Of a stretch of 64,000 nucleotides of DNA, positions 7,082 through 16,900 are shown in pieces; position 1 is the stretch's first letter, and each line of letters opens with the position of its first letter. Location: positions 1,471,001 to 1,535,000 of the forward strand of contig NZ_CP063656.1 of assembly GCF_015209725.1 (NCBI RefSeq), read 5' to 3'. The translations under genes and the position numbers were made by a program. Source of the DNA: Lysobacter ciconiae. Its GTDB lineage: Bacteria; Pseudomonadota; Gammaproteobacteria; Xanthomonadales; Xanthomonadaceae. Below the pieces are notes generated by a model. That model saw nothing but the letters and a program-made list of their open reading frames with translations, was not told the DNA's origin and searched no databases.

Positions 7082-9547
7082 TCACGATGCCGGCCCCGCT
7101 TCCGCGCGCAGGATGGCGGTCGGATCGCCGCGACCATCCACGGCCGCCAGCTCCGCTTCGGACAGCAGGTTGTCGCGGGACTCGCCGAGGACGCCCGCAG
7201 CCGCGTCAACCACGTGCGCCCAGGTGCTGCGGTTGGCGAACAGCAGGCCCGGCACGTCCAGTGTGCCGCCCCGGTTGACGAAGCCCAGCGCCGCGGTGGT
7301 GGTGGGGCCGGTGTCGAGTCGGCGCAGCGCACCGAGGAAGGGCTCCGGACGGGTGTGGGTAACGAATACGCGCGGCCGGCCCACCGGAAACAGCGCTTGG
7401 ACCGCACTGTCGGAGTGCACGTACCTTGCCTCCCCCGGATCGCGCGGGGCGCGAAATCGGCCGGGTTCGGCGAGATAGACGATCGCGGCCGACATTCCGC
7501 GTGCGGCCAGACGCGCCTGTGCGCGGCGCACTTCCTGCAGCTGGTACGCGCCGGTGGCCACCAGCAGGATCGCCGCCGTCTCCGGATCGCCGGCGAGGCA
7601 TGTTGCGCCGGTCTCGGCCAGTGCCTGGGCCTGCTGCGGGGTCAGCTCATGAGGCACCGGACGCTTGGGAACGACCAGTGTGGTGACCGTGCCCCGTTGC
7701 GCGTAGGCGCGGGCGAGGGCGGCGGCAGCGCCATTGGCGTCCGGCGGGAACACCACGCGCGAAATGTCGGCCATTTCGCCCATGAGTGCCTCGGCCATGG
7801 TCGGATCCTGGTGGGACTGTTCGTTCTTCGCGTTCTCCCACGTGTGCGAGGTCAGCACCAGGGGCACGCCCAGCCAGCCGGGTGGGCGCCCGGCCTGGGC
7901 CTGGTGGCGGGCGAAGATCAGTTCCTGACGTACGGCGCCGAGCATCTTCGGTGCAAACGCCTCGTAGGTGACCACCAGGTTTAGCCCGCCCTTGTTGCCG
8001 AGCGCCGCGCAGACCACGGCTTCTTCGTTGAGCGCAGTGATGACCGCGCCGGTTGGCGATTCGGCGACGCCGGGCTCGGGCTCGTGCACCCGGTGCTTCA
8101 TCGCGTCCAGGGTCCGGTCGAGCTTGTTGCTGCGCAGCTCATCGGGATTGCCCACGCGCACCCGCAGTCCCGGATTCGCCTCGGCGATGGCGACGAACTG
8201 CTCGTCGAGTGCGGTCATTGGCGAGCTCTCGCCTCCGGCGCCGCGGTCGGCGATCGCTGGAACGCGAGGCGGATCCACTTGGCGATCGGCCAACGCATGG
8301 TCGCGCTCGCGCACCCGCTGCTGGAGATCGTGGCTGTTGAGTGCGGCAATGGCCTCCTCAAGCTCGGACGCGGCCACGAACAGCGCCGAGGCGCCTTCAT
8401 TGAACAGCGCGCGTGCCTCGGCATCCTTCGCTGGATTCCCGGGCAGGGGCAGGTTGTGCGAAGCGTTGGTTCCGGCGCCGGGGAAGCCGAAGCCCTTCAC
8501 GGTTTCGGCGATGCCATAGGGCAGCCGCACGTCGGTATCGGGGACTGCGGCGCCAGCTTGCAGGCGCGCCTCCATCACATGGATACCCCACGCGATGCTG
8601 GCAGGATCGCGCCCGTCCAGCGCGATCGGATCAAAGCCGTTCAATCGCAGGTGCCGGTCCAACCACCGCTCGCCGCCCTGCTGGGTGATCTGACTGCGTT
8701 GTTCGATGCGCCGCCCGTTGAGGATGATGATCGGGCTGACCAGCCCGCTGTCCTCGGCACGCCACCAGCGCGGCGCCCAGTCGCTGCCGCGCTGTTCCTC
8801 GAACGCCCCGTCACTCAGGAAGGCGACCAGACGCTCGTCCTTCAGTGGCGCATGCACGTACTGCAGTTCGGCAAAGCCGAGATAGCCGCCTTCCATCACG
8901 CCCCCGGCGGTGTGCGCATTGACGTGGGAGCCCAGGGGTGACGCCGGCGTCCCGTCCGGATTGAGGGTGTAGGCGTAGAAGTCGCCGACGAACCGGCTCA
9001 GCCCCGCGTCGGACCGGTCATAGCGTTCCGCGTGCCTGGCCGTCATGTTGCCAACCAGCAGGTTCAGCGCGTCGATGGCAGCCACACAGTGCCCCTGGCC
9101 CATCATCCATGCGCGAGTGACGCCGTCCAGAGCGTCCATCAGCAGGTAACCGGCGTAGGCCGGCACCATGTTGAGGGATCCGCCGGTGTGGCCTTCGGGC
9201 GTGGCCTTGAAGTCATCGGTCTCGAGGGCCACACCGTCGGTACGGACCCGCTGGCTGTAGGTCATGTGCGCCACCAGCCACATGCCGGCGCTGGTGACGC
9301 GATCGGCCGCAGCGAGCCGCTGCCAGGCGGTGCCGGCATCGGGCGTGCGGCCCAGGGCAACCAGCTCGTCGACCATCTGACGGACCCGCAGCTGGGTGAG
9401 CGGGTCATGCCGGATCACGCCGTAGCCGGCAGCCCAGTGGGCGAAGGCGGGATCAGCCTGCCGGTGGGCGTCGGCCAGTTCAAGGATCCTCTGGCGCTCG
9501 GCGGCCGACAGCTGGTCGGCAGTGCAGCAGTTGAGATGCAGGTTCAT
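7082..9547 (-). CDS. Phosphoketolase-family protein (thiamine diphosphate enzyme)
   Basis: An 821-residue protein with the three-domain layout of phosphoketolases, which split xylulose-5-P or fructose-6-P into acetyl phosphate plus an aldose phosphate. Seen: TPEGHTGGSLNMVPAYAGYL near residue 117, GQGHCVAAIDALNLLVGN, GSHVNAHTAGGVMEGGYLG, TALNEEAVVCAALGNKGG, and TSHTWENAKNEQSHQDP in the middle domain. The thiamine motif usually written GDG...N reads SDGAFEEQ...ILNGRRIE, so this is a divergent subfamily and its substrate is uncertain. It overlaps the PRPP synthetase gene by 4 bases (ATGA), and ackA is in the same run, which supports acetyl phosphate as product. Confidence 0.82.
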   Translation of the reverse strand: MNLHLNCCTADQLSAAERQRILELADAHRQADPAFAHWAAGYGVIRHDPLTQLRVRQMVDELVALGRTPDAGTAWQRLAAADRVTSAGMWLVAHMTYSQRVRTDGVALETDDFKATPEGHTGGSLNMVPAYAGYLLMDALDGVTRAWMMGQGHCVAAIDALNLLVGNMTARHAERYDRSDAGLSRFVGDFYAYTLNPDGTPASPLGSHVNAHTAGGVMEGGYLGFAELQYVHAPLKDERLVAFLSDGAFEEQRGSDWAPRWWRAEDSGLVSPIIILNGRRIEQRSQITQQGGERWLDRHLRLNGFDPIALDGRDPASIAWGIHVMEARLQAGAAVPDTDVRLPYGIAETVKGFGFPGAGTNASHNLPLPGNPAKDAEARALFNEGASALFVAASELEEAIAALNSHDLQQRVRERDHALADRQVDPPRVPAIADRGAGGESSPMTALDEQFVAIAEANPGLRVRVGNPDELRSNKLDRTLDAMKHRVHEPEPGVAESPTGAVITALNEEAVVCAALGNKGGLNLVVTYEAFAPKMLGAVRQELIFARHQAQAGRPPGWLGVPLVLTSHTWENAKNEQSHQDPTMAEALMGEMADISRVVFPPDANGAAAALARAYAQRGTVTTLVVPKRPVPHELTPQQAQALAETGATCLAGDPETAAILLVATGAYQLQEVRRAQARLAARGMSAAIVYLAEPGRFRAPRDPGEARYVHSDSAVQALFPVGRPRVFVTHTRPEPFLGALRRLDTGPTTTAALGFVNRGGTLDVPGLLFANRSTWAHVVDAAAGVLGESRDNLLSEAELAAVDGRGDPTAILRAEAGPAS

Positions 9548-10458
9548 GGGTCCTCCGGGGAGTCGGTCGAAGCGGTCATCAAGGCCGAGGCCGCGTCAGC
9601 GAGGTCCGCGCCCAGCGCGATCGCGTTTGACGGGTGGGGAATGGTGTCGGTACTGACGATGCGGGCCAGGCCCGCCTCCTGCAGACGGGCATAGGCGTCG
9701 CCCGCGAACACTGGATGGATGGCGACCAGCAGCGGTGGGGGGAGGGTCAGCCGCCGCAGGTGCGCGAGGGTCTCCAGGATCGTGTGGCCGGACGACACGA
9801 TGTCGTCGATCAGGACCGGGGTCCGGTCGGCCACGGCTTGCGGGTCGGGCAGGCTCACGCGCACGTCGTAGTCGCCGTGCCGCTCCTTGGCCAGCACCTG
9901 GTAGGGCATACCGCACCGGGCCGCAATATCGGCGACCCATTGCTCACTCTCGCTGTCCGGTCCGATCAGCACCGCGTCGGGGACCGTCTCTGCGATCCAG
10001 CGGGCCACGGCTGGCGTCGCCGACACGTGGGCCGTCGGAATCCGGTACAGCGACTGCAGGCGCTCGACGCGATGCAGGTGCGGATCCACGGTCACCAGCC
10101 AGTCGAAGGCCTCCTCGAGAAACTGCGCGAACAGCGGCGTACTGACCGCCTCGCCGGGCTGGAAGCGGGTGTCCTGGCGCATATAGCCCAGGTACGGTGC
10201 GATCAGGCCGACCGAGCGCGCCCCGAACTCGCGCGCGGCCCGGGCGGCGAAGCGCAACGGGAGGGCCAGGGCATCTGCGTTGCGCAGGCTGGCCAAGATC
10301 GCCACATCGGCGCCGTCCAGCGCGTCGTCCAGGGTGACCAGCGACTCGCCATCGGGGAAGTGCCGCCAGGCCACGGGTGAAACCCGCGCCTGTAGGGGCG
10401 TGGCGAAGGTGCCAGCCAAGGCCGCATCGGCCGGGAACGGCATCAGTACACGGTTCAT
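9544..10458 (-). CDS. prs: Ribose-phosphate pyrophosphokinase-like protein
   Basis: A 304-residue protein of the PRPP synthetase family, which joins ribose-5-phosphate and ATP. Seen: HFPDGESLV, the RQDTRFQPGEAVS flexible loop, DPHLHR (divalent metal site), and the PRPP-binding loop VLIDDIVSSGHTI. It overlaps its neighbours by 4 bases on both sides, so it is translationally coupled to the phosphorylase upstream and the phosphoketolase downstream. It is probably an accessory paralogue of the housekeeping enzyme. The company of an AMP-phosphorylase-like protein raises the possibility that it works on ribose phosphates released from nucleotides. Confidence 0.88.
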   Translation of the reverse strand: MNRVLMPFPADAALAGTFATPLQARVSPVAWRHFPDGESLVTLDDALDGADVAILASLRNADALALPLRFAARAAREFGARSVGLIAPYLGYMRQDTRFQPGEAVSTPLFAQFLEEAFDWLVTVDPHLHRVERLQSLYRIPTAHVSATPAVARWIAETVPDAVLIGPDSESEQWVADIAARCGMPYQVLAKERHGDYDVRVSLPDPQAVADRTPVLIDDIVSSGHTILETLAHLRRLTLPPPLLVAIHPVFAGDAYARLQEAGLARIVSTDTIPHPSNAIALGADLADAASALMTASTDSPEDP

Positions 10459-11972
10459 GGGATCTCCGCGAGGACAAAGGGTTGCAACGCCGCAGCGTGC
10501 TCAAGGGCGTAAGCCAGTTCTCCCGCCGACTCCGCATGCAGGGTCATCAGGGGCTGTCCGCGCTCGACCGCATCGCCGACCCGCAGACCGGTCTCCAGGC
10601 CGGCGGTGGGGGATGTCGGTGCGCCGGCCAGTTTGGCCAGCTTGGCCAGCCTGCGGTTGTCGATCTCCGCGATCCGGCCCGATGCTTTTGCCGGGACGTC
10701 GGCGGTGAATGCTGCCCGCGGCGGTTCGCGGAAGCCTCCCTGGGCCTCGCAGATCGCCAAGAATTTGGCCAGCGCCGCCCCGGAATCCAGCACGCTGCGC
10801 GCGCGCTCCAGTCCGGTGCCGGCGCTGCTGCCCGGTGCCATGTCCAACAGTGCCGCGGACAGCGTAAGTGCGCGTTCGCGAAGGTCGGCGGGTGCATCGG
10901 CTGCGTTGCGCAGTACCTTGAGCACATCGTGCGCCTCGAGCGCCGGGCCGATTCCCCGACCCACCGGCTGGGTTCCGTCGGAGCGATGGATGCCCAACTG
11001 CAATCCAAGCGCACCTGCGGTGTGTGCAAGCCGTGTGGTGAGGCTGTGGGCCGCAGCCTCACCACGCACTTTGGCGGTCGGACCCACCGGCATGTCGATC
11101 AGGACGTGGGTTGAGCCAGCGGCAATCTTCTTCGACAGCACGCTGGCGACCAGTTGGCCGTCGCTGTCGAAATCCAGCGGGCGCTGGACCCGGATCAGGA
11201 TGTCGTCGGCCGGGCTCAGGCGCACGTTGCCGCCCCAGACGATGCAGCCGCCCTCGCGCTCCACCACCCGCCGCATCGCCGGCAGGTCGAGCGCCACCGG
11301 CGCCATGACTTCCATGGTGTCGGCGGTGCCCGCGGGCGACGTGATGGCGCGCGATGAGGTCTTCGGAATGCGGTAGCCCAGCGCAGCCACGATGGCCACC
11401 ACGATCGGGGTGGTGCGATTGCCCGGCAGGCCGCCCACGCAATGTTTGTCCAGCACCGGCCCTTCGCCCCAGTCCAGGCGCTGGCCCACGAAGATCATGG
11501 CCCGCGTCAGCGCGGTCGTCTCCGCATGGTCCAGGCGGTCGCCCGCGCTGGCCGTGACGAACGCGGCAAGCTCCAGGTCCGACAACCTGCTTTCCATCAC
11601 GTCCTGCACCAGGGCGAGGTACTGCGCGTCGTCCAGCTTTGCACCGAACACCTTGGCGCGGAGCGCACCTGCCGACGCCGCGGGTTGAGCGTGCCGGATC
11701 CCGGCCATGGCACCGGACATGGGATCGAGCAACGTCCACGCGACCTCCGACAGCGCTACCTCGTCCAGGCCGAGCCGATCGTCAACGACCACATTCAGCG
11801 TCGCCACCAACGTGCGCGTGCCCACGTCCAGCCTCACGCGCGTCATCGCAGCAAAGCCTTCCGAGCGGCAGACTTCACAGTCGCGGTGCATGTAGACCAC
11901 CGGCTGCTGGTAGGTGTCGATGCCGGCACGGGTGACGCGCAGGCGAGTGTGGCCTGGGGCCTGTGGGGTCAT
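10455..11972 (-). CDS. Thymidine/AMP phosphorylase-family protein
   Basis: A 505-residue protein. The core matches nucleoside/nucleotide phosphorylases: TRAMIFVGQRLDWGEG, the phosphate-binding DKHCVGGLPGNRTTP, TSSRAITSPAGTADTMEV and KIAAGSTHVLIDMPVGPTAK. The extra N-terminal domain of about 90 residues and the KHCVGG variant are those of the AMP phosphorylase branch known from archaea (AMP plus phosphate to adenine plus ribose-1,5-bisphosphate), not of ordinary DeoA with KHSTGG. Substrate assignment is inference. It sits in a chain of 4-base overlaps between the beta-CASP gene and prs, which suggests use of the released ribose phosphate in the same pathway. Confidence 0.85.
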   Translation of the reverse strand: MTPQAPGHTRLRVTRAGIDTYQQPVVYMHRDCEVCRSEGFAAMTRVRLDVGTRTLVATLNVVVDDRLGLDEVALSEVAWTLLDPMSGAMAGIRHAQPAASAGALRAKVFGAKLDDAQYLALVQDVMESRLSDLELAAFVTASAGDRLDHAETTALTRAMIFVGQRLDWGEGPVLDKHCVGGLPGNRTTPIVVAIVAALGYRIPKTSSRAITSPAGTADTMEVMAPVALDLPAMRRVVEREGGCIVWGGNVRLSPADDILIRVQRPLDFDSDGQLVASVLSKKIAAGSTHVLIDMPVGPTAKVRGEAAAHSLTTRLAHTAGALGLQLGIHRSDGTQPVGRGIGPALEAHDVLKVLRNAADAPADLRERALTLSAALLDMAPGSSAGTGLERARSVLDSGAALAKFLAICEAQGGFREPPRAAFTADVPAKASGRIAEIDNRRLAKLAKLAGAPTSPTAGLETGLRVGDAVERGQPLMTLHAESAGELAYALEHAAALQPFVLAEIP

Positions 11973-13354
11973 CGCCCATCCTCCAGTTCAACGCGCTCCA
12001 GGTGCTCCGGCACGCGTGCGCGCCAGCCTAGTTCACGCTGCACGCGCCCGCGCAGCGTGTCGGCTGCGTCGGGCTCGCCGTGAGTGAGGTAGACGATGCG
12101 CGGCGCGGACGGCGCGGTGCGCATCCAGTCCAGCAATTCCCCGGCGTCGGCGTGACCTGAGAAGCCTTCCAGCTGCACTACCTCGGCGCGGATGGGCACC
12201 TCGCGGCCGAACATGCGCAGCGTGCGCTTTCCTGCCGCCAGCGCGGCACCGCGTGTTCCGCCGGCCTGGTAGCCCGCCAGCAGGATCGCGTTGCGGTCAT
12301 CCGGGCCGAACGCCTCGATGTGGTGAAGCACCCGGCCGCCGGTCACCATGCCGCTGGCGGAGATGATGATCATCGGGCCGCGCTGGCGGTTGAGCGCCTT
12401 CGATTCCTCCACCGTGTTGACGAAGGTGGCCACATCGAACATCCGCTGGCAGTCCTCTTCGGACACGTGGTGCTCGGAATGGTGGGCGTGGTAGTGCCGA
12501 GTGGCATTGATCGCCATCGGACTGTTGAGGTAGACCGGCACGCGAGGGATCTCCTTGCGCTCACGCAGCCGGGCGATATGCAGCATGAGCGCCTGGGCGC
12601 GGCCGATGGCAAAGGCGGGGATGACGATCACGCCCCCGCGGGCAGCGACGCGGCGGATGATGGGGGCCAACTCCGCCTCCTGGTCGATCGGAACGTGTTC
12701 GCGATTGCCATATGTGGACTCACAGACCAGTACGTCACAGGCGGGCAGGGGCGTCGGGGGATTCATCAGCGACTCCTGCTGCCGTCCCAGGTCGCCGCTG
12801 AAGTGCAGACGCTGGCCTTGGACGTCCAGACTGACGTGGGCGGCGCCCAGGATATGGCCAGCGGGATGGAAGCGGACCGTAACCCCTGCGCATACCTCGA
12901 TGTCGCGCCCGTAGTCATTTCCCTTGAGCTGTTTCAGGCTGCGGCGAGCATCATCCTCGGTATAGAGCGGTCGCGGCTCCTTGTGCTTCGAGTAGCCCTT
13001 GCGCGCGGCGTACTTCGCTTCTTCTTCGAGCAGGTGCCCGCTGTCGGGAAGCAGCAGGCCACACAGGGCGACGCTGCCATGGGTGCAGTGGACCCGGCCG
13101 CGGAACCCCTGCTTGACCAGAGCCGGCAAGTAGCCCGAATGGTCCAGGTGGGCGTGGGTCAGGACCACCGCATCGATTGAGGCCGGGTCGACGGGAAACG
13201 GAGCCCAGTTGCGGTCGCGCAATTGCTTGTAGCCCTGGAAGAGGCCGCAGTCGACGAGCACGCGCTGGCCATTGGACTCGACCAAATAGCGCGAGCCGGT
13301 CACAGTGCCCGCGGCACCGAGGAACTGGAGGGTGGGACTGGTTTCGTTGTTCAT
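11969..13354 (-). CDS. MBL-fold/beta-CASP metallo-hydrolase (RNase-like)
   Basis: A 461-residue protein with a metallo-beta-lactamase fold plus beta-CASP and RMMBL parts, typical of RNA-processing nucleases of the CPSF/YSH1-like group. Seen: AAGTVTGSRYLVE, metal-binding THAHLDHSG, PAGHILGAAH, SGDLGRQ, CESTYGNR, IPAFAIGRAQ, the beta-CASP ISASGMVTGGR and C-terminal LEGFSGHADA. The ATG at 13354 follows AGGAGCACCC; the open frame upstream of it belongs to ATPase debris. It is the first intact gene of the tightly overlapped set reaching the phosphoketolase. Its role in that operon is unknown; RNA turnover feeding nucleotides is a guess. Confidence 0.88.
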   Translation of the reverse strand: MNNETSPTLQFLGAAGTVTGSRYLVESNGQRVLVDCGLFQGYKQLRDRNWAPFPVDPASIDAVVLTHAHLDHSGYLPALVKQGFRGRVHCTHGSVALCGLLLPDSGHLLEEEAKYAARKGYSKHKEPRPLYTEDDARRSLKQLKGNDYGRDIEVCAGVTVRFHPAGHILGAAHVSLDVQGQRLHFSGDLGRQQESLMNPPTPLPACDVLVCESTYGNREHVPIDQEAELAPIIRRVAARGGVIVIPAFAIGRAQALMLHIARLRERKEIPRVPVYLNSPMAINATRHYHAHHSEHHVSEEDCQRMFDVATFVNTVEESKALNRQRGPMIIISASGMVTGGRVLHHIEAFGPDDRNAILLAGYQAGGTRGAALAAGKRTLRMFGREVPIRAEVVQLEGFSGHADAGELLDWMRTAPSAPRIVYLTHGEPDAADTLRGRVQRELGWRARVPEHLERVELEDGR

Positions 13355-13376
13355 GGGTGCTCCTATGGGCCGGCGG

Positions 13377-13817
13377 CTACGCCGCGGTGTCGAGAGAGGA
13401 AGAGGAGGGGGTCGCGGCGGTGCGCGGGACCAGCCGAACACGGCGTAGCAGCATTGCGTTGACCGCCACGATGACCGAGCTTCCCGACATCGACAGGGCG
13501 GCGATCTCCGGCGAAAGCACAACCGGATAGAGCACGCCGGCCGCCAGCGGAAACGCCAGGACGTTGTAGCCCACGGCCCAACCCAGGTTCTGGTGCATCT
13601 GCGCAGGGTGGCGCGGGCGATGGTGGTCGCGCACGACGTCATAGGGGTCGCTGTGCATGAGCACGACGTCCGCGCTTTCGATTGCGACGTCGGTGCCGGC
13701 GCCTATCGCGAAGCCAACGTCGGCCTGGGTGAGCGCCGGTGCGTCGTTGATACCGGCGCCAACCATGTCAACCATGCCGACCTTGAGGCCCTGCGATTGA
13801 AGCTTGATGACTGACAT
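13377..13817 (-). pseudogene. C-terminal remnant of a copper P-type ATPase
   Basis: The remnant reads LQSQGLKVGMVDMVGAGIND and then QADVGFAIGAGTDVAIESAD, the hinge and last helices of a P1B ATPase. The invariant GDGVNDAP has decayed to GAGINDAP. Between DVV and MHQNLGWAVGYN the expected sequence switches frame: the other frame reads TTIARATLRR over the same bases, so two compensating indels are present. Everything upstream (phosphorylation and metal sites) is missing. It lies between the cus efflux genes and the MBL gene, and a complete CopA-type pump exists at 20504-22852. Confidence 0.85.
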
Positions 13818-13903
13818 TGCCCGGACGCGCCGCGGGCGGCCGGGAGAGCGGGTCCGCGCGTACGCGGACCGCCTGTGCTCAGGTGCGTTGAAAGTGGGCC
13901 ACA

Positions 13904-16900
13904 TCACGGCAGTTCTGCCGGAAGTGCGGTGGGCGCAGAAGCCTTTCTGGCCAGCTGGTACTGCTTGACCAGCGCATAGATCACCGGGATCACCACCAGC
14001 GTGAGCACCGTCGACGATGCCATGCCGCCGACCATCGGAGCGGCGATGCGGCGGGTCACTTCGGAGCCGGCTCCCGTGCTCCACATGATCGGCAGCAGCC
14101 CGGCGGTAATGGCGACGACGGTCATCATCTTCGGCCGTACACGATCCACCGCGCCGGTGACGATCGCCTCCTGCAGGTCCTCCAGGCTGACGGGGCGTCC
14201 CTGCGCCTGCCGTGTTTTCGCCATCGCCTCCAATGCCTGGTCAAGGTAGATCAACATGATCACCCCGGTCTCGGCGGCCACGCCGGCCAATGCAATGAAG
14301 CCCACCGCGACCGCAACGCTCATGTTGTAGTCCAGCGCCCACATCAACCAGATGCCGCCGACGAGCGCGAAGGGCACCGACAGCATCACGATCAGCGATT
14401 CGGTCACCCGCCGGAAGTTCAGGTACAGCAGCAGTAAGATCAGCATCAGGGTTACTGGCACGACGATTTTCATCTTCGCGGCGGCGCGTTGCATGTACTC
14501 GTACTGGCCGCTCCAAGTGGCGTAGTAGCCCGGCGGAAACTCGACCGCCTCCGCCACGGCGGCCTGCGCCAGGCGGACGTATTCGCCAAGGTCGCTGTTG
14601 CGGGTATCCACGTAGACGTAGGCGGACAGCAAAGCGTTCTCGGTGCGGATCTCCGTCGCGCCGCGGTTGATCGACAACGTCGCCAGCTCGCCCAGCGGGA
14701 TCTGCGCACCGTCCGCGGTGGCGACCAGTACCTCACGTGCGATCGTCTGCGGGTCATCACGCAGTTCACGCGGATAGCGCACGATGACTCCGAACCGTTC
14801 GCGCCCCTCGATCGTGGTGGTCACCAGCTCTCCCCCCAGCGCTGCCGAGATCACGCCCTGCACGTCGCCGACGGTCAGTCCGTAGCGTGCCAGTTGGCGG
14901 GCGTCGGGCTGGATATCCAGGTAGTAGCCGCCGGTCAGCCGCTCGGCATAGGCGCTGGTGGTGCCCGGTACCGTGCGCACGGCCGCCTCGATCTCCTTGG
15001 CAATCCTTTCCATCTCGGTCAGGTCGGTGCCGAACACCTTGACCCCGATTGGCGTGCGGATGCCGGTCGACAGCATGTCGGTGCGTGCCTTGATCGGCAT
15101 GGTCCAGGAGTTGGCCACGCCCGGGAACTGCAGCGCCTGGTCCATCTCGGCGATCAGCGCATCGATCGTCATGCCGTCGCGCCATGCCTTTTCCGGCTTG
15201 AGGTTGATGACGGTTTCGAACATCTCCAGCGGTGCCGGATCGGTGGCGGTCAACGCACGGCCGGCCTTGCCGAACACCGACTCCACCTCAGGGAAGGTTT
15301 TGATGATCCGATCCTGCTGCTGCAGCAGTTCGGCGGCCTTGGTCACCGACATCCCGGGCAGGGACGCGGGCATGTAGAGCAGGGTGCCCTCATTGAGGGT
15401 TGGCATGAACTCGCTGCCGAGCCGGGAGGCTGGCCACAAGGTCAGCACCAGCGCCAGCGCGGCGACCCCGAGGGTGGCGGTCTTGTGCCTCAGCACGACC
15501 GCAATCACCGGCCGGTACATCGCGATCAGGAGCCGGTTCACCGGGTTTTTCTTCTCCGGCATGATCTTGCCGCGCACAAACAGCAGCATCAGTACCGGCA
15601 CCAGCGTGACCGAGAGCAGCGCACCGGCGGCCATGACAAAGGTCTTGGTGAATGCCAGCGGCTTGAACAGGCGGCCTTCCTGGTCTTCCAGCGCGAAGAC
15701 CGGCAGGAACGCCACGGTGATGATCAGCAGGCTGAAAAACAGCGGGGGGCCGACTTCGCGGCAGGCATCGATGATCAATTGCCGGTGTGAGCGGCTGCCG
15801 TCGCTGTGTTCGATGTGCTTGTGGGCGTTCTCGATCATCACGATGGCGGCGTCCACCATCGCCCCGATCGCAATGGCAATGCCGCCCAGGCTCATGATGT
15901 TGGAGTTCATGCCCAGGGCGCGCATGGCGATGAACGCGATCAGCACGCCGACCGGCAGCATCACGATGGCGACCAGCGCGCTGCGGACGTGGAACAGGAA
16001 CAGGATGCACACCAGCGCGACAATGAGGCTTTCCTCGATCAGCGTGGTGCGCAAGGTGGCGATCGCGTGCTGGATCAGGTCGGAGCGGTCGTACACCGCC
16101 CGCAGGCTGACCCCTTCCGGCAGGCCGGACTGGATCTCGGCCATCTTCTCCTTCAGGCCCTGGATGACGGCGAGCGCGTTCTCGCCATAGCGGGCGATGG
16201 CGATGCCCGCGACCACCTCGCCTTCGCCATTCAGCTCGGCGATGCCGCGCCGCTCCGCCGGGACCAGCTCGACGTGTGCGATATCGGCGATCAGCACCGG
16301 CGTGCCGGCGTCGCTCTTGACCACGAGGTTCTCGATGTCATCGATTCCTCGCAGATAGCCGCGGCCGCGGATCATGTATTCCGTTTCGGTCATCTCAATG
16401 ACCCGGCCGCCCACGTCACGGTTGCTCTGTGCGACGACCTCGGAGACCCGCGACAGCGGCACGCCGTACTGGCGCAGCTTGCCCGGATCCACGGTGATCG
16501 AGTACTCGCGGACGAAGCCACCGACACTGGCGACTTCGGCGACGCCGGGCGCCTTGGTCAACTGGTAGCGGACGTACCAGTCCTGGATGGCGCGTAGTTC
16601 GTCGAGGGACTTCTGTTTGCCCTCCAGGACGTACTGGTACACCCAACCCACGCCGGTGGCATCCGGCCCGAGCGTCGGCGTCACCCCGGCGGGCATCTGC
16701 TTGGACGCGGTGTTGAGGTATTCCAGCACGCGGGCGCGTGCCCAGTAGATATCGGTGCCGTCCTCGAAAATCACATAGACGTAGGAGGCGCCGAACATCG
16801 AGATGCCGCGAACCACTTTGGAGCGCGGCACGGCCAGCATCGCCGTCGACAGCGGGTAGGTCACCTGGTCTTCGACCACTTGCGGGGCCTGTCCCGGCAC

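Noticed and set aside
5554..7278. 574-codon plus-strand frame opposite the UbiB-like gene
   Set aside because: Antisense shadow; the minus strand has all ABC1 kinase motifs.
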